Shown here: positions 1 through 8,609 of the stretch, in pieces | Layout of the letters: each line of letters opens with the position of its first letter | Position numbering within the stretch: position 1 is the first letter of the stretch | Source of the DNA: Candidatus Aminicenantota bacterium | GTDB lineage: Bacteria > Acidobacteriota > Aminicenantia > S016-38 | NCBI GenBank assembly: GCA_026991555.1 | Contig: JALXBI010000088.1 | Location: forward strand, 1-46,338 | Length of the DNA: 46,338 bases | Direction of reading: 5' to 3' | The notes under the pieces: generated by a model | The model's input: the letters and a program-made list of their open reading frames with translations, nothing else | What the model was told of the DNA's origin: nothing | Database searches by the model: none | Position numbers and translations under genes: made by a program

Positions 1-214
1 TTTCGGACCTGTCCTGAAAATTGATATTTGGGAAATTGGGGGAGGAATTTGAATTTCGGACCTGTCCCAAAAACTCCTGCTTTGTAGAGAAAGAACTGGA
101 AATTGGGGGTGGTTTTTCACTGAAAGAGGCGGGGAATGGAGGGAGTTGGTGAATATTGCGGGAAGAATGGGGTGGGAATTTATTGATTTTTAGTTTTCGG
201 ACCTGTCCCGAAAA
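1..214. repeat. Three copies of a ~20-bp imperfectly palindromic repeat, TTTCGGACCTGTCCCGAAAA-like (1-20, 54-73, 195-214)
   Basis: Direct reading: tttcggacctgtcctgaaaa, tttcggacctgtcccaaaaa, tttcggacctgtcccgaaaa; arms TTTCGG/CCGAAA; intergenic, downstream of a minus-strand operon. Confidence 0.8.
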
Positions 215-301
215 ATTTGGGGATGTTTTGTGATAAGGGATAGGGGAGCTGAGCTTCTTGAGCTTCTGGAGGGGGCTGGAGAAGGTGGAATATTGGGAAT
301 A

Positions 302-796
302 TTAGAAATTGCAATGACAGGATGGGGTTTTTTCCAATGCCCTTGCTATCTCCTCCTTTCCCAGTGGCGAGTCTGAGGAGCCTGTTACGAAAAGTTCTGA
401 ACTCAGGAAGAAGAGGGTGGGAACCCGGGTTATTCTGCCGAAGCATTTTTCCAGACGGGAGGAATAAACTACCACAGGAAAGGGCAGTTTCTTTTTCTTA
501 AGGAATTCCTCCAGTAATTGGCGATGAGCATCCATGGAAATGGCCAGGACGTTCTTATTTTTGATTTTTTTTAACACTCCCAGTTCCTTCTGGCAGGCTA
601 AGCAGGTGCTTTCGAAAAACACTATTATGAGGGGCTTCCCGTAAAAATCCTCAATGCGAATCGTCCTGTCCTCGGTGGTCCTTAAAGGCATAATTCTACA
701 CCTATGGGGGAGGCTCCTCCCGTGGGAATGAGGGAGAAAGACCAGAACCGAGAAGAAGATTAGGCTAACAATGGCAAGTTTTATCTTAGAATCCAT
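302..796 (-). CDS. Thioredoxin-fold (TlpA/redoxin-like) exported protein
   Basis: N-terminal hydrophobic signal-like segment; FFESTCLACQKELGVLKKI CxxC motif in thioredoxin-like context; overlaps the upstream CDS stop. Confidence 0.65.
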   Translation of the reverse strand: MDSKIKLAIVSLIFFSVLVFLPHSHGRSLPHRCRIMPLRTTEDRTIRIEDFYGKPLIIVFFESTCLACQKELGVLKKIKNKNVLAISMDAHRQLLEEFLKKKKLPFPVVVYSSRLEKCFGRITRVPTLFFLSSELFVTGSSDSPLGKEEIARALEKTPSCHCNF

Positions 797-2960
797 AATT
801 CTTTTTCAGGCTCAATAGCATCTGGTTTTTGGGATAGAAGCTGAGACCCTTCATCAGCCATTTTCTCGCAGCCCTTGGGTTTCTGAACTTCATATAAAAG
901 AGCGTGAGCAGGTAATAGGTCTGGGGAACAGGGGCCACCTTCTCCCCTATGAGCAATGTATGGATAGCCTCTGGCAGGTCACCTTCGGCATCCAGGAGAA
1001 GGGCAAGGTTAACATAGGGTTTGGGATTGGACGGGAAAAACTTTATTTCCTTACGATATTCCTCCTCTGCCTTTCCGTAATCTCCTTCCCTGGAGAATAT
1101 GACCCCTAAATTGAAGTGCATATCCACATAACCCCTGACGTTTTTCTTTTCTACCTTCAGAAATTCTTCCTTTGCCTTTTGGATAAGGGATGGGTCGTTG
1201 TTTTTTACCCCCAGCCTGAGATAATCCAGGCCGAGCAGATAATGGGCATGGTCCAGGTCCGGGGCGAGTTTTAAGGCTTTTTTGAGATATTTGTAAAATA
1301 ACCGGTATTTCTTTTCCTTGAAGTAAACCATGGCCTTCAGGCTGTAGCCTAAGGCCATTTTTGGGTCCTTTTCGATTAGAAGGTTAATGTGCTTGATGGC
1401 TTCCTTATATAGGCCCATTCTGAAGTATACGCTTCCTATTCCTATGATGGCCGAGATGTCGTTGGGCCTTCTTTTAAGAAGTTCCTTGTAAAGTTCTATG
1501 GCTCTTCGGTAATTCCCGGCATTTTCATTAACCCTGGCTGCCTGGGATATTACCTCTTCCATGTCGGGGTCCTCCTTCAATATGGAATCAAGTATCTCCG
1601 CCGCCTTCCTGTAGAGGCCAAGCCTGGCCAGGGTCATTGCCCTGTTCAGCTTTTCCAAAAGATGAATCTTGGTCTTGGGGTCAGGGAGTTTTTCCGAAGG
1701 AAGTTTTTTCTGATTTATTATTCCCACATAGCCCAGGGACATAAGTTTTCCCAGAAATTCCGGATCCACCTTTGAGGGCCTATCCTCTTTAAACTGAGAG
1801 ACCATGGCTTTGAGTATTCTTTCCATCTTTTTCGATTTTCCGAAGCCGTACCTGTTCTTTTTCTCCATGGGATCCCGGAGGAGGTCGTAAAACTCCCTTA
1901 TTGGGGATAGAATGAAATGATTCCTGCCATCTATAAGGGAATACTGGGGAGCCCATCCGTAATGGTATTTCCCATAGAGACTTTCCGAATAAACATCCCT
2001 TGTTCCCTTCTTTTGAGAAAGCAGGCTTTCCCCATCCATTTTATGGGGACATTTTATCTGAAAGTAATCGCAAAGGGTGGGGAATATGTCGGTAAGGGCC
2101 ACTGCCCGTTTTATTCGTTTAAAGGGTTTCTGGTTATAGGGGTACTTAATCACCAGGGGTATATGAATGTCTTCAATGTAAAGGAAAACCCCGTGTTCGC
2201 TTTCCCCGTGGTTTTTGAGTCCTTCCCCGTGGTCTGCAGCCATTACAATGAGAGCTTTTTTGTAAATTCCCATATCTTTCAAGTATCTTATGAATTCTCC
2301 GATTATCTCGTCAGCATAAAGCACCTCGCCCTCGTAAAGGCTTCTTCCCTCCTTTCGGAACCTTTCTGGGGGTTTATAGGGAGAATGGGGCTCATAAATA
2401 TGAAGGAACATGAAAAAATTGTCATCCTTCTGCTTGTCCAGCCAGTCCTCTGCTAAGTGCACCGTTTGTATGCCCGGGCGCTGGACTGCTCCTAAGGAAA
2501 GGGAGCCCGTGGTGTTTTCTATTTTATCCTCGTAAAAATCAAAACCCCGGGAAATCCCTGTCCTATGGTGAAGAACTATGGCGGAGACGAACCCGGCGGT
2601 CCTTTTCCCATGGGCTTTCATCCACTCCGCTATGGTTTTTTCCTTTTTCTCATATTTAAAACCGATGTTGTCCCTTACCCCTGTGTGCGGGGGAATCATT
2701 CCGGTAAAAAGCGTGGTATGTGAGGGAAGGGTAAGGGGTATGTGAGAATAGGCGTTTTCAAATACCACTCCGTCCGAGGCAAGTTCCTCCCAGGTTTTTG
2801 TTCTTTCTGCCTCAGGATTGAAAACCGAAACGTGGTCGGCTCTCAGGGTGTCGATAATAATTATGAAAACAGGGGTTTTGGAAAAAGGCGCTCTCTTAAA
2901 ACCCCTGGAACAGAAACTGAGACCCAGGGCCAAAAGGGCGATTAAAGCAATTTTCCTCAT
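786..2960 (-). CDS. Sulfatase/alkaline-phosphatase-superfamily protein with C-terminal TPR repeats
   Basis: IIDTLRADH, PLTLPSHTTLFTG, DHGEGLKNHGESEHG motifs; multiple TPR-like helices. Start chosen at MRKIALIALL (2960), overlapping the lgt stop by 4 bp. Confidence 0.8.
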   Translation of the reverse strand: MRKIALIALLALGLSFCSRGFKRAPFSKTPVFIIIIDTLRADHVSVFNPEAERTKTWEELASDGVVFENAYSHIPLTLPSHTTLFTGMIPPHTGVRDNIGFKYEKKEKTIAEWMKAHGKRTAGFVSAIVLHHRTGISRGFDFYEDKIENTTGSLSLGAVQRPGIQTVHLAEDWLDKQKDDNFFMFLHIYEPHSPYKPPERFRKEGRSLYEGEVLYADEIIGEFIRYLKDMGIYKKALIVMAADHGEGLKNHGESEHGVFLYIEDIHIPLVIKYPYNQKPFKRIKRAVALTDIFPTLCDYFQIKCPHKMDGESLLSQKKGTRDVYSESLYGKYHYGWAPQYSLIDGRNHFILSPIREFYDLLRDPMEKKNRYGFGKSKKMERILKAMVSQFKEDRPSKVDPEFLGKLMSLGYVGIINQKKLPSEKLPDPKTKIHLLEKLNRAMTLARLGLYRKAAEILDSILKEDPDMEEVISQAARVNENAGNYRRAIELYKELLKRRPNDISAIIGIGSVYFRMGLYKEAIKHINLLIEKDPKMALGYSLKAMVYFKEKKYRLFYKYLKKALKLAPDLDHAHYLLGLDYLRLGVKNNDPSLIQKAKEEFLKVEKKNVRGYVDMHFNLGVIFSREGDYGKAEEEYRKEIKFFPSNPKPYVNLALLLDAEGDLPEAIHTLLIGEKVAPVPQTYYLLTLFYMKFRNPRAARKWLMKGLSFYPKNQMLLSLKKNYGF

Positions 2961-3769
2961 TTCTCCTCCCTCAATTTTTTCTTTCCCCAATGGAGAATCA
3001 GCCATCCGGATATTATCATTAAAATACTGAAAAACTGGGGGAGGGACATGCTCAAATAGGGACTTGAAGTTTTGAAGATATATCCTCCCCTTCCTGCGTC
3101 CCCCCTGTAAAATTCCACGAAAAACCTGATAAGGCCGTAATTTATCAGGTAATGGGCGGTTATTTCCCCGTCAAATCTTCTTCTTTTCCAGAGCTTTGTC
3201 AGGTAGAAGAAGTTTAGAAAGTCCAGGAAGGATTCATACAGCTGGGTGGGATGTATTTTCACCCCTGCCATGGGATGGCGAAAGGGGCCCAAGTGGGGAA
3301 ACACCATCCCCCAGGGCATGTTGGTGGGCCTTCCAAAGCAGCATCCGGCGGAAAAACACCCCAGCCTACCTATCCCCTGGGTAAGGGCCACGGCCCAGAA
3401 GCCTATATCAAGAACCAGAACCCACTTATCTTTGAAAGTGTGGCGGAGGTAAATTATCGCGAAAGCCAGACCAAATAGTAGAGCACCATGAAAGGCTCCT
3501 CCGGTTTTGAAAACATTCCAGAGCCTCTGGGGATGTTTAAGATTGAATACCGGATGACGTATAAGCATAAGCAGGACCGAATAAAGCTGGGCGCCTATTT
3601 TTGCCACAGCGGTTATTAGCAGGGCGGCTGCAAGCACCTCCCATGGATCAAGCCCCAGTTTCTTCGCCTTTACCACGGCTATGGTTATGCTTGCTACAAT
3701 GGCTATGGCATAAATGACTGTGTAGGTGAAAATGGGCCTTCCATGGTATATCAGTAAAATAGGATGCAT
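2957..3769 (-). CDS. lgt: Prolipoprotein diacylglyceryl transferase
   Basis: GRLGCFSAGCCFGRPTNMPWGMVFP, HPTQLYES and MHPILLIYHGRPIFTYTV N-terminus; the longer ORF upstream of 3769 does not look coding. Confidence 0.92.
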   Translation of the reverse strand: MHPILLIYHGRPIFTYTVIYAIAIVASITIAVVKAKKLGLDPWEVLAAALLITAVAKIGAQLYSVLLMLIRHPVFNLKHPQRLWNVFKTGGAFHGALLFGLAFAIIYLRHTFKDKWVLVLDIGFWAVALTQGIGRLGCFSAGCCFGRPTNMPWGMVFPHLGPFRHPMAGVKIHPTQLYESFLDFLNFFYLTKLWKRRRFDGEITAHYLINYGLIRFFVEFYRGDAGRGGYIFKTSSPYLSMSLPQFFSILMIISGWLILHWGKKKLREEK

Positions 3770-3812
3770 AATAATAAGGATAATAAAAACCTGGAAAATT
3801 TTGAAAAAAATC

Positions 3813-3840
3813 TTGACTTTTTTGAGGGGAGGAATAATAT
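3813..3840 (+). promoter_or_regulatory. Sigma-70-like promoter TTGACT-N16-TAATAT upstream of subtilase
   Basis: Direct reading, followed by SD-like GGGAGGT before ATG 3875. Confidence 0.55.
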
Positions 3841-3874
3841 AAAAATATAATAAAAATTTTAAAGGGAGGTGTCC

Positions 3875-6832
3875 ATGCGAACCAAAGTAATTCTTGCTTT
3901 GGGGGTTTTCTTGGCAGCAGCTTTTTTGGTTCCCACGCCCAAGAGAACTCCCAAGGCAACTCCTGCCCTTAGGGCCCTGATCGCCCTCTATCGCAATGCC
4001 GGCACCTGGAACCTGAAGGGGGATCAGGTGTTTAAGGTGGCGGAAAGAATTATAAAAAACAGGGCGAAAAGGGCTCACAGGAGAATGGCAGTTCCTCAGT
4101 GGAAGAAACTTGAGAAGATGCTCAGGAAGGTTTACGGCAAGGACTTCCGTCTTACCGGTGATAGCCTCCTGAAACTGGTTGGTAAGAGGGATTATACCAT
4201 TAACGGCTCAGATGTTTACGCAGCCCTTATCATGGTGAAGGGAGACGGGGAGTTCCTCCGTTCCTATGGTGTAAAGATCCTTGGAAGATACGTGACTGAG
4301 AAGGGAAATACCATGATAGCTGCTGACCTTCCCATCGCCTCAGCCCCTAAACTTCTGAAGGACAGCAAGGTGAAAGGAATCTATGTAACTGCCAGAATGA
4401 TACCCACCCTTGACAAATCCGTCCCCGCCGCCGGAGCCGCCAGGATAAGAATCAGGGAATACAGCAACTTCTCCAAGGGTTACACTGGAGAGGGAGTAGT
4501 GATAGGAGATGTAGATACCGGAATTGACTGGAGCCATGAGGATTTCGTTGACCCGGTGACAGGCAAGACCAGAATCAAATATATCTGGGATCAGACCGTA
4601 AACACTCCTGGCCAGACCCCCGCGGATTCCGACCCTGACCTTGCCTCCTTCAACTACGGAACAGAATGGACCGCAGACCAGATTAATGACGGTCTATGCA
4701 CAGAGACCGATACCGATGCCCACGGAACCCATGTTATGGGTATTGCAGCCGGTAACGGTTATGCTACTGGAAATGGATATCATCGCTGGCGGTATGTGGG
4801 AATGGCCCCCAAGGCCGACATAATAATGGTCAAATCCACCTTCTATACCAGTGACATAATTAACGGAATAAAGTACATATTTGAAAAGGCCAAAGATATG
4901 GGCAAGCCCGCGGTGGTTAATCTCTCTTTGGGTTATGGATTCTTTGTGGAGCCCGGAGGAGGCTTCGGGATATGCCATTATCCTGGACCCTATAGCAGTT
5001 ACTATCCTTCCCTTTCTTATCTAATTCCCTACGGATACTACTTCCCTGCCGATGGCACCGATGACTGGTTAACAGGTTCTGTGGAAAGCGTCATTGATGA
5101 GTATGGAAATGGCTATTTTGTGGTAAAGGCCGCGGGAAACGATGGGCACTGGAACACCTACACCGACCTGACCAGTGGGGATTATCCCTACACCGTAGGT
5201 GCTGAACACGCCCAGGGAGACCTTTCCCAGGGACCGTTCACCATAAAATGGAATTCCTATGATTATGTGAACAACCTTTTCGGCTTCGGCTCCTGGATCT
5301 TCTATTACGAGAACCATTTTGCCTTCTGGTTTGAGGGGAATCCCACGGTTCAGATAACTATAACTGCGCCCCATGGAACAACTTACATCGGCGGGACCGG
5401 CGACTACCGCTGGCAGTGGCAACCCTATGGGCCTCCGCCCTACGACGGGGATGTAGCCTTTGACTTTTCCTACGGTCCGTCGGTCTGGAACGGGGATACC
5501 TTCGGTTTCGTTGATGTTACCTATGCCTATAATGCGTGGTATTACTACTATAACAACTACATGTACCTGCCCTATTACTACTACCAGCCTGCTCCTGGGG
5601 AGTGGACCATGAAGGTGGAGGCGGTCTCCGGAGGAGGTCCCTTTGACATCTGGGCCCATGATTATGTGATGTATTTCGGTACCCCATATCCTATAAACTA
5701 TGTGTCCTATTCCACCATAACTTACAATTATGACTATTCCAAATACATAATTGACTTCGGCGTATCCGACAAGCTTATTACCGTGGGTGCCTGGAATACC
5801 AAGTGGTATTGGCACGCTTCCGATGATAATTACTATACCTATTTAACCCAACCCTGGATGGGAACAGTGGCTGCATTTTCCTCTCCGGGACCTACCAGGG
5901 ATGGAAGGATAAAACCCGACATTTCCGCTCCCGGTGAGATAATTATTTCCTCCGCATCCTCCAACGCCTCCTGGGATCCTGCAAGCCTCGCTGAGGACGG
6001 GGTTCACGCTCAGATGTCCGGAACCTCTATGGCTGCACCTCATGTTACCGGTGCTGTGGCCCTTATCATTCAGAAATACATGAAGAAGGGAATGACTCCC
6101 AATCTAAATCAGATAAAGAGAAAGATAACCGGCTGGGCCAGGTCCGACCTCCATGTGCGCGGATATGGAGGCCCTCCCAACAAGGCCTTTGGATACGGAA
6201 AACTGGATGTGGTCTACCTTAAGGATGCTCCCGTGGCAGTAGCAGAGCACGAGACAGAGCTTACCAGGGTTAAGACTTCGGTTGTTTTCGTCGGACACAA
6301 AGCCTTGCTTGATGGAACCAAATCCTATGACCCGGATGATTTCCCTCTGACCTATTCCTGGACCTTAGTAGGAAAGCCCTCAGGAAGCTCTGCGGTTATA
6401 GAGGATGCCGATAAGGATGTGGCCAGCTTCACCCCGGATGTTCCCGGCACTTACAAAGTTAAGCTTGTGGTAAACAATGGAGTCTGGGATTCTGATCCTG
6501 CATACCTGACCCTTGAAGCGAGGGTTCCCATCAATCCGCCGGCTAATTTCCAGGTCCAGAGGATAGAGAACACCAACGGGTTCCAGACCGAATACGTGAA
6601 CAAACTTACCTGGGAAGCCAATCCTGACAACAAGGATGTGAAAGTGGTGAAATACAGAATTTATCGCAGGGTGAAGGGTTCCGGCGGAGCCATGAGCCTG
6701 ATCGCAGAGGTCAATGCCGGCACCTACGAGTACCTTGACAGAGGACTGGGTGCCAACGATTATTACGAATACGCCATAACCGCTGTGGACGAAGACGGAA
6801 ACGAATCCCTGCCCGCCTACGGAAGCAACTAA
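3875..6832 (+). CDS. Secreted subtilisin-like serine protease (S8) with inserted beta-rich/Tyr-rich segment and C-terminal PKD/FnIII-like domains
   Basis: Catalytic DTGIDWSHEDF, DAHGTHVMGIAAG, AAGNDG, GTSMAAPHVTGAVAL; signal peptide MRTKVILALGVFLAAAFLV. Confidence 0.9.
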   Translation: MRTKVILALGVFLAAAFLVPTPKRTPKATPALRALIALYRNAGTWNLKGDQVFKVAERIIKNRAKRAHRRMAVPQWKKLEKMLRKVYGKDFRLTGDSLLKLVGKRDYTINGSDVYAALIMVKGDGEFLRSYGVKILGRYVTEKGNTMIAADLPIASAPKLLKDSKVKGIYVTARMIPTLDKSVPAAGAARIRIREYSNFSKGYTGEGVVIGDVDTGIDWSHEDFVDPVTGKTRIKYIWDQTVNTPGQTPADSDPDLASFNYGTEWTADQINDGLCTETDTDAHGTHVMGIAAGNGYATGNGYHRWRYVGMAPKADIIMVKSTFYTSDIINGIKYIFEKAKDMGKPAVVNLSLGYGFFVEPGGGFGICHYPGPYSSYYPSLSYLIPYGYYFPADGTDDWLTGSVESVIDEYGNGYFVVKAAGNDGHWNTYTDLTSGDYPYTVGAEHAQGDLSQGPFTIKWNSYDYVNNLFGFGSWIFYYENHFAFWFEGNPTVQITITAPHGTTYIGGTGDYRWQWQPYGPPPYDGDVAFDFSYGPSVWNGDTFGFVDVTYAYNAWYYYYNNYMYLPYYYYQPAPGEWTMKVEAVSGGGPFDIWAHDYVMYFGTPYPINYVSYSTITYNYDYSKYIIDFGVSDKLITVGAWNTKWYWHASDDNYYTYLTQPWMGTVAAFSSPGPTRDGRIKPDISAPGEIIISSASSNASWDPASLAEDGVHAQMSGTSMAAPHVTGAVALIIQKYMKKGMTPNLNQIKRKITGWARSDLHVRGYGGPPNKAFGYGKLDVVYLKDAPVAVAEHETELTRVKTSVVFVGHKALLDGTKSYDPDDFPLTYSWTLVGKPSGSSAVIEDADKDVASFTPDVPGTYKVKLVVNNGVWDSDPAYLTLEARVPINPPANFQVQRIENTNGFQTEYVNKLTWEANPDNKDVKVVKYRIYRRVKGSGGAMSLIAEVNAGTYEYLDRGLGANDYYEYAITAVDEDGNESLPAYGSN

Positions 6833-6843
6833 GGAGGTGAAGG

Positions 6844-7398
6844 ATGAGAAAGGCTCTTATAATAGTCCTGGTTCTTGCCCTTCCTTTGGGCCTCTTTGCG
6901 GGAAATATCTTCGGAGAATTTTCCCTTGGTTACAGGCTCCAGGGAGATTCAACCCTTAGGGATGTCTATGGCGGAGGAGCTCTCCAGCCTGTGCTGGGAG
7001 TGGGAACCCATCTGGGAAAAGTTCATCTGATCCTTTCTGCCGGATACTTCACCAATTCAGGTAAGACCCTGGGCCTTGGAGAAAAAACAACTCTCTCCTA
7101 CATACCCCTGTTCGTTAAGGCCATTTATCCCTTCATGATGGGCGCCAATGTTCATCCCTATGTGGGAGCAGGCGCTGGCTTTCTCTTCTACAAGGTAGAC
7201 AACGACAGCCCAACCCTGGAGGATGTGAACAAGACTGCTTTCGGTTTTGAACCTGAAATAGGGCTTTGCAAACCCGTTGCGGAAGGTAGGGTTGTTATCC
7301 TATCCCTTAGCTATCTCCTCGCCAGCGCCAAGCCCTTTGGCGAGACTCGGAATCTCGGAGGGCTCAGGTTCTCAGTGGGCTTCAGGGCCAAGTTCTAA
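6844..7398 (+). CDS. Outer-membrane beta-barrel-like protein
   Basis: Signal peptide, alternating amphipathic strands, C-terminal Phe (VGFRAKF). Confidence 0.6.
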   Translation: MRKALIIVLVLALPLGLFAGNIFGEFSLGYRLQGDSTLRDVYGGGALQPVLGVGTHLGKVHLILSAGYFTNSGKTLGLGEKTTLSYIPLFVKAIYPFMMGANVHPYVGAGAGFLFYKVDNDSPTLEDVNKTAFGFEPEIGLCKPVAEGRVVILSLSYLLASAKPFGETRNLGGLRFSVGFRAKF

Positions 7399-7405
7399 AA
7401 TAAAA

Positions 7406-7441
7406 GGGAGGGGGTCAATCCCCTCCCTTCCCTCTCTTTTT
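7406..7441 (+). terminator. Hairpin GGGAGGGG-N6-CCCCTCCC followed by pyrimidine/T-rich tract
   Basis: Perfect 8-bp stem read directly; the T5 run is offset about 9 nt from the stem. Confidence 0.55.
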
Positions 7442-7462
7442 CGTTAAAAAGGAGGAATTTTC

Positions 7463-8590
7463 ATGAGGAGAAGCTATGTCCTATTGCTAATCCCACTTAT
7501 AACTTTTTTCCTTTCGGGCTGCGGGGGCAAGAAACCCGGAGAAATAGTCTGGTCCTATCAACTTCCAGTTATAAGCGCTCCGGCGGTAGATGTAAATGGT
7601 GATGTGATAGCGGCTTCCCTTAAAGGAAAAGTAATGAGATTTTCTTCCTCTGGCAGGGTTAAATGGGTTTACGAGCCCAAAAATGAGGAAGGAAAAGCCC
7701 AGGCCATAGTCTCGTCTCCCTCGGTGGACGAGGCGGGGAACATCTATTTCACCACTAACGATGGATTTATTTATTCCCTTACAAAGGAAGGAAAACTTCG
7801 CTGGAAAAAGGAGGTTTCAGGAGCAGTTTCCTCCTCCCCAGCCCTTCATCCCAAGGGCCTTGTAATTTTCGGTGCTTACGATACCGCAATTTACGCCTTT
7901 GACTTTGATGGAAACCTCAAATGGAGGGTCTACACTCAGGGACCCATATTTGCCACCCCTTCCATTACCGGGGACGGTAAGGTGATAATCGCCAGCAATG
8001 ACAGAGCTGTTTATTGTCTCAATGAGCAGGGGGAAATACAGTGGAAATTCCCCACCAGAGGGGTAGTCCGCACATCAGCAGCTCTTGACAGCCAGGGAAA
8101 CATATATATCACCGGTATGGACCATTATCTTTACAAACTTTCTCCTGAGGGAAAGAGAATATGGGAATTCAAGGCCAATTACTGGATAAAAACCGATCCC
8201 ATAATTGACGCCCAGGGCAACATATATTTCGGCACTTCCACAGGGGAATATTATTCGGTAAACAAAGATGGGAAGCTAAACTGGAAATACAAAATTAAAT
8301 TTCCCATAAAATCCACGGGTTTTGTAGGGGATGATGGGGTGGTCTATGTGGGGACCAACGACATATCCATTATAGGCTTCAACAAGAAGGGGGAGCGGGT
8401 TTTCAGGTTTGAAGATCCCCAGGGGAATCCGGTGGAGGCCAAACTGAGCCTGGTTCCAGGAAAGGGCTATTTACTCTTCGGGACCACGGAATTTTACGCG
8501 GTTAAAGTGGCTGCCCGTTCCTTAGAAAAAGGGGCCCCGTGGCCTAAATTTATGGGGAACCTGAGGAACTGGGGAAGAAAAGCTAAGTAA
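7463..8590 (+). CDS. PQQ-binding-like beta-propeller lipoprotein
   Basis: Lipobox-like FFLSGCGG; repeated blades of type G.ViiAs.d..vY.l...G...W. Confidence 0.8.
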   Translation: MRRSYVLLLIPLITFFLSGCGGKKPGEIVWSYQLPVISAPAVDVNGDVIAASLKGKVMRFSSSGRVKWVYEPKNEEGKAQAIVSSPSVDEAGNIYFTTNDGFIYSLTKEGKLRWKKEVSGAVSSSPALHPKGLVIFGAYDTAIYAFDFDGNLKWRVYTQGPIFATPSITGDGKVIIASNDRAVYCLNEQGEIQWKFPTRGVVRTSAALDSQGNIYITGMDHYLYKLSPEGKRIWEFKANYWIKTDPIIDAQGNIYFGTSTGEYYSVNKDGKLNWKYKIKFPIKSTGFVGDDGVVYVGTNDISIIGFNKKGERVFRFEDPQGNPVEAKLSLVPGKGYLLFGTTEFYAVKVAARSLEKGAPWPKFMGNLRNWGRKAK

Positions 8591-8609
8591 CCCGTGGCAT
8601 AATTAGTTT

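Noticed and set aside
1-214. Possible CRISPR array
   Set aside because: Spacing between repeats is irregular (~53 and ~141 bp), there are only three copies and no cas genes; REP-like element is a better fit.
250-267. Tandem TGAGCTTCT x2
   Set aside because: A single 9-bp duplication in intergenic sequence; no evidence of function.
3770-4078. N-terminal extension of the lgt ORF (373 aa version)
   Set aside because: It overlaps the subtilase promoter and signal peptide antisense; residues before MHPILLIYHG are not Lgt-like. Start set to 3769.
5069-5815. 248-aa minus-strand ORF opposite the subtilase
   Set aside because: Antisense shadow of a strongly supported S8 protease; low-complexity translation and no recognisable motif.
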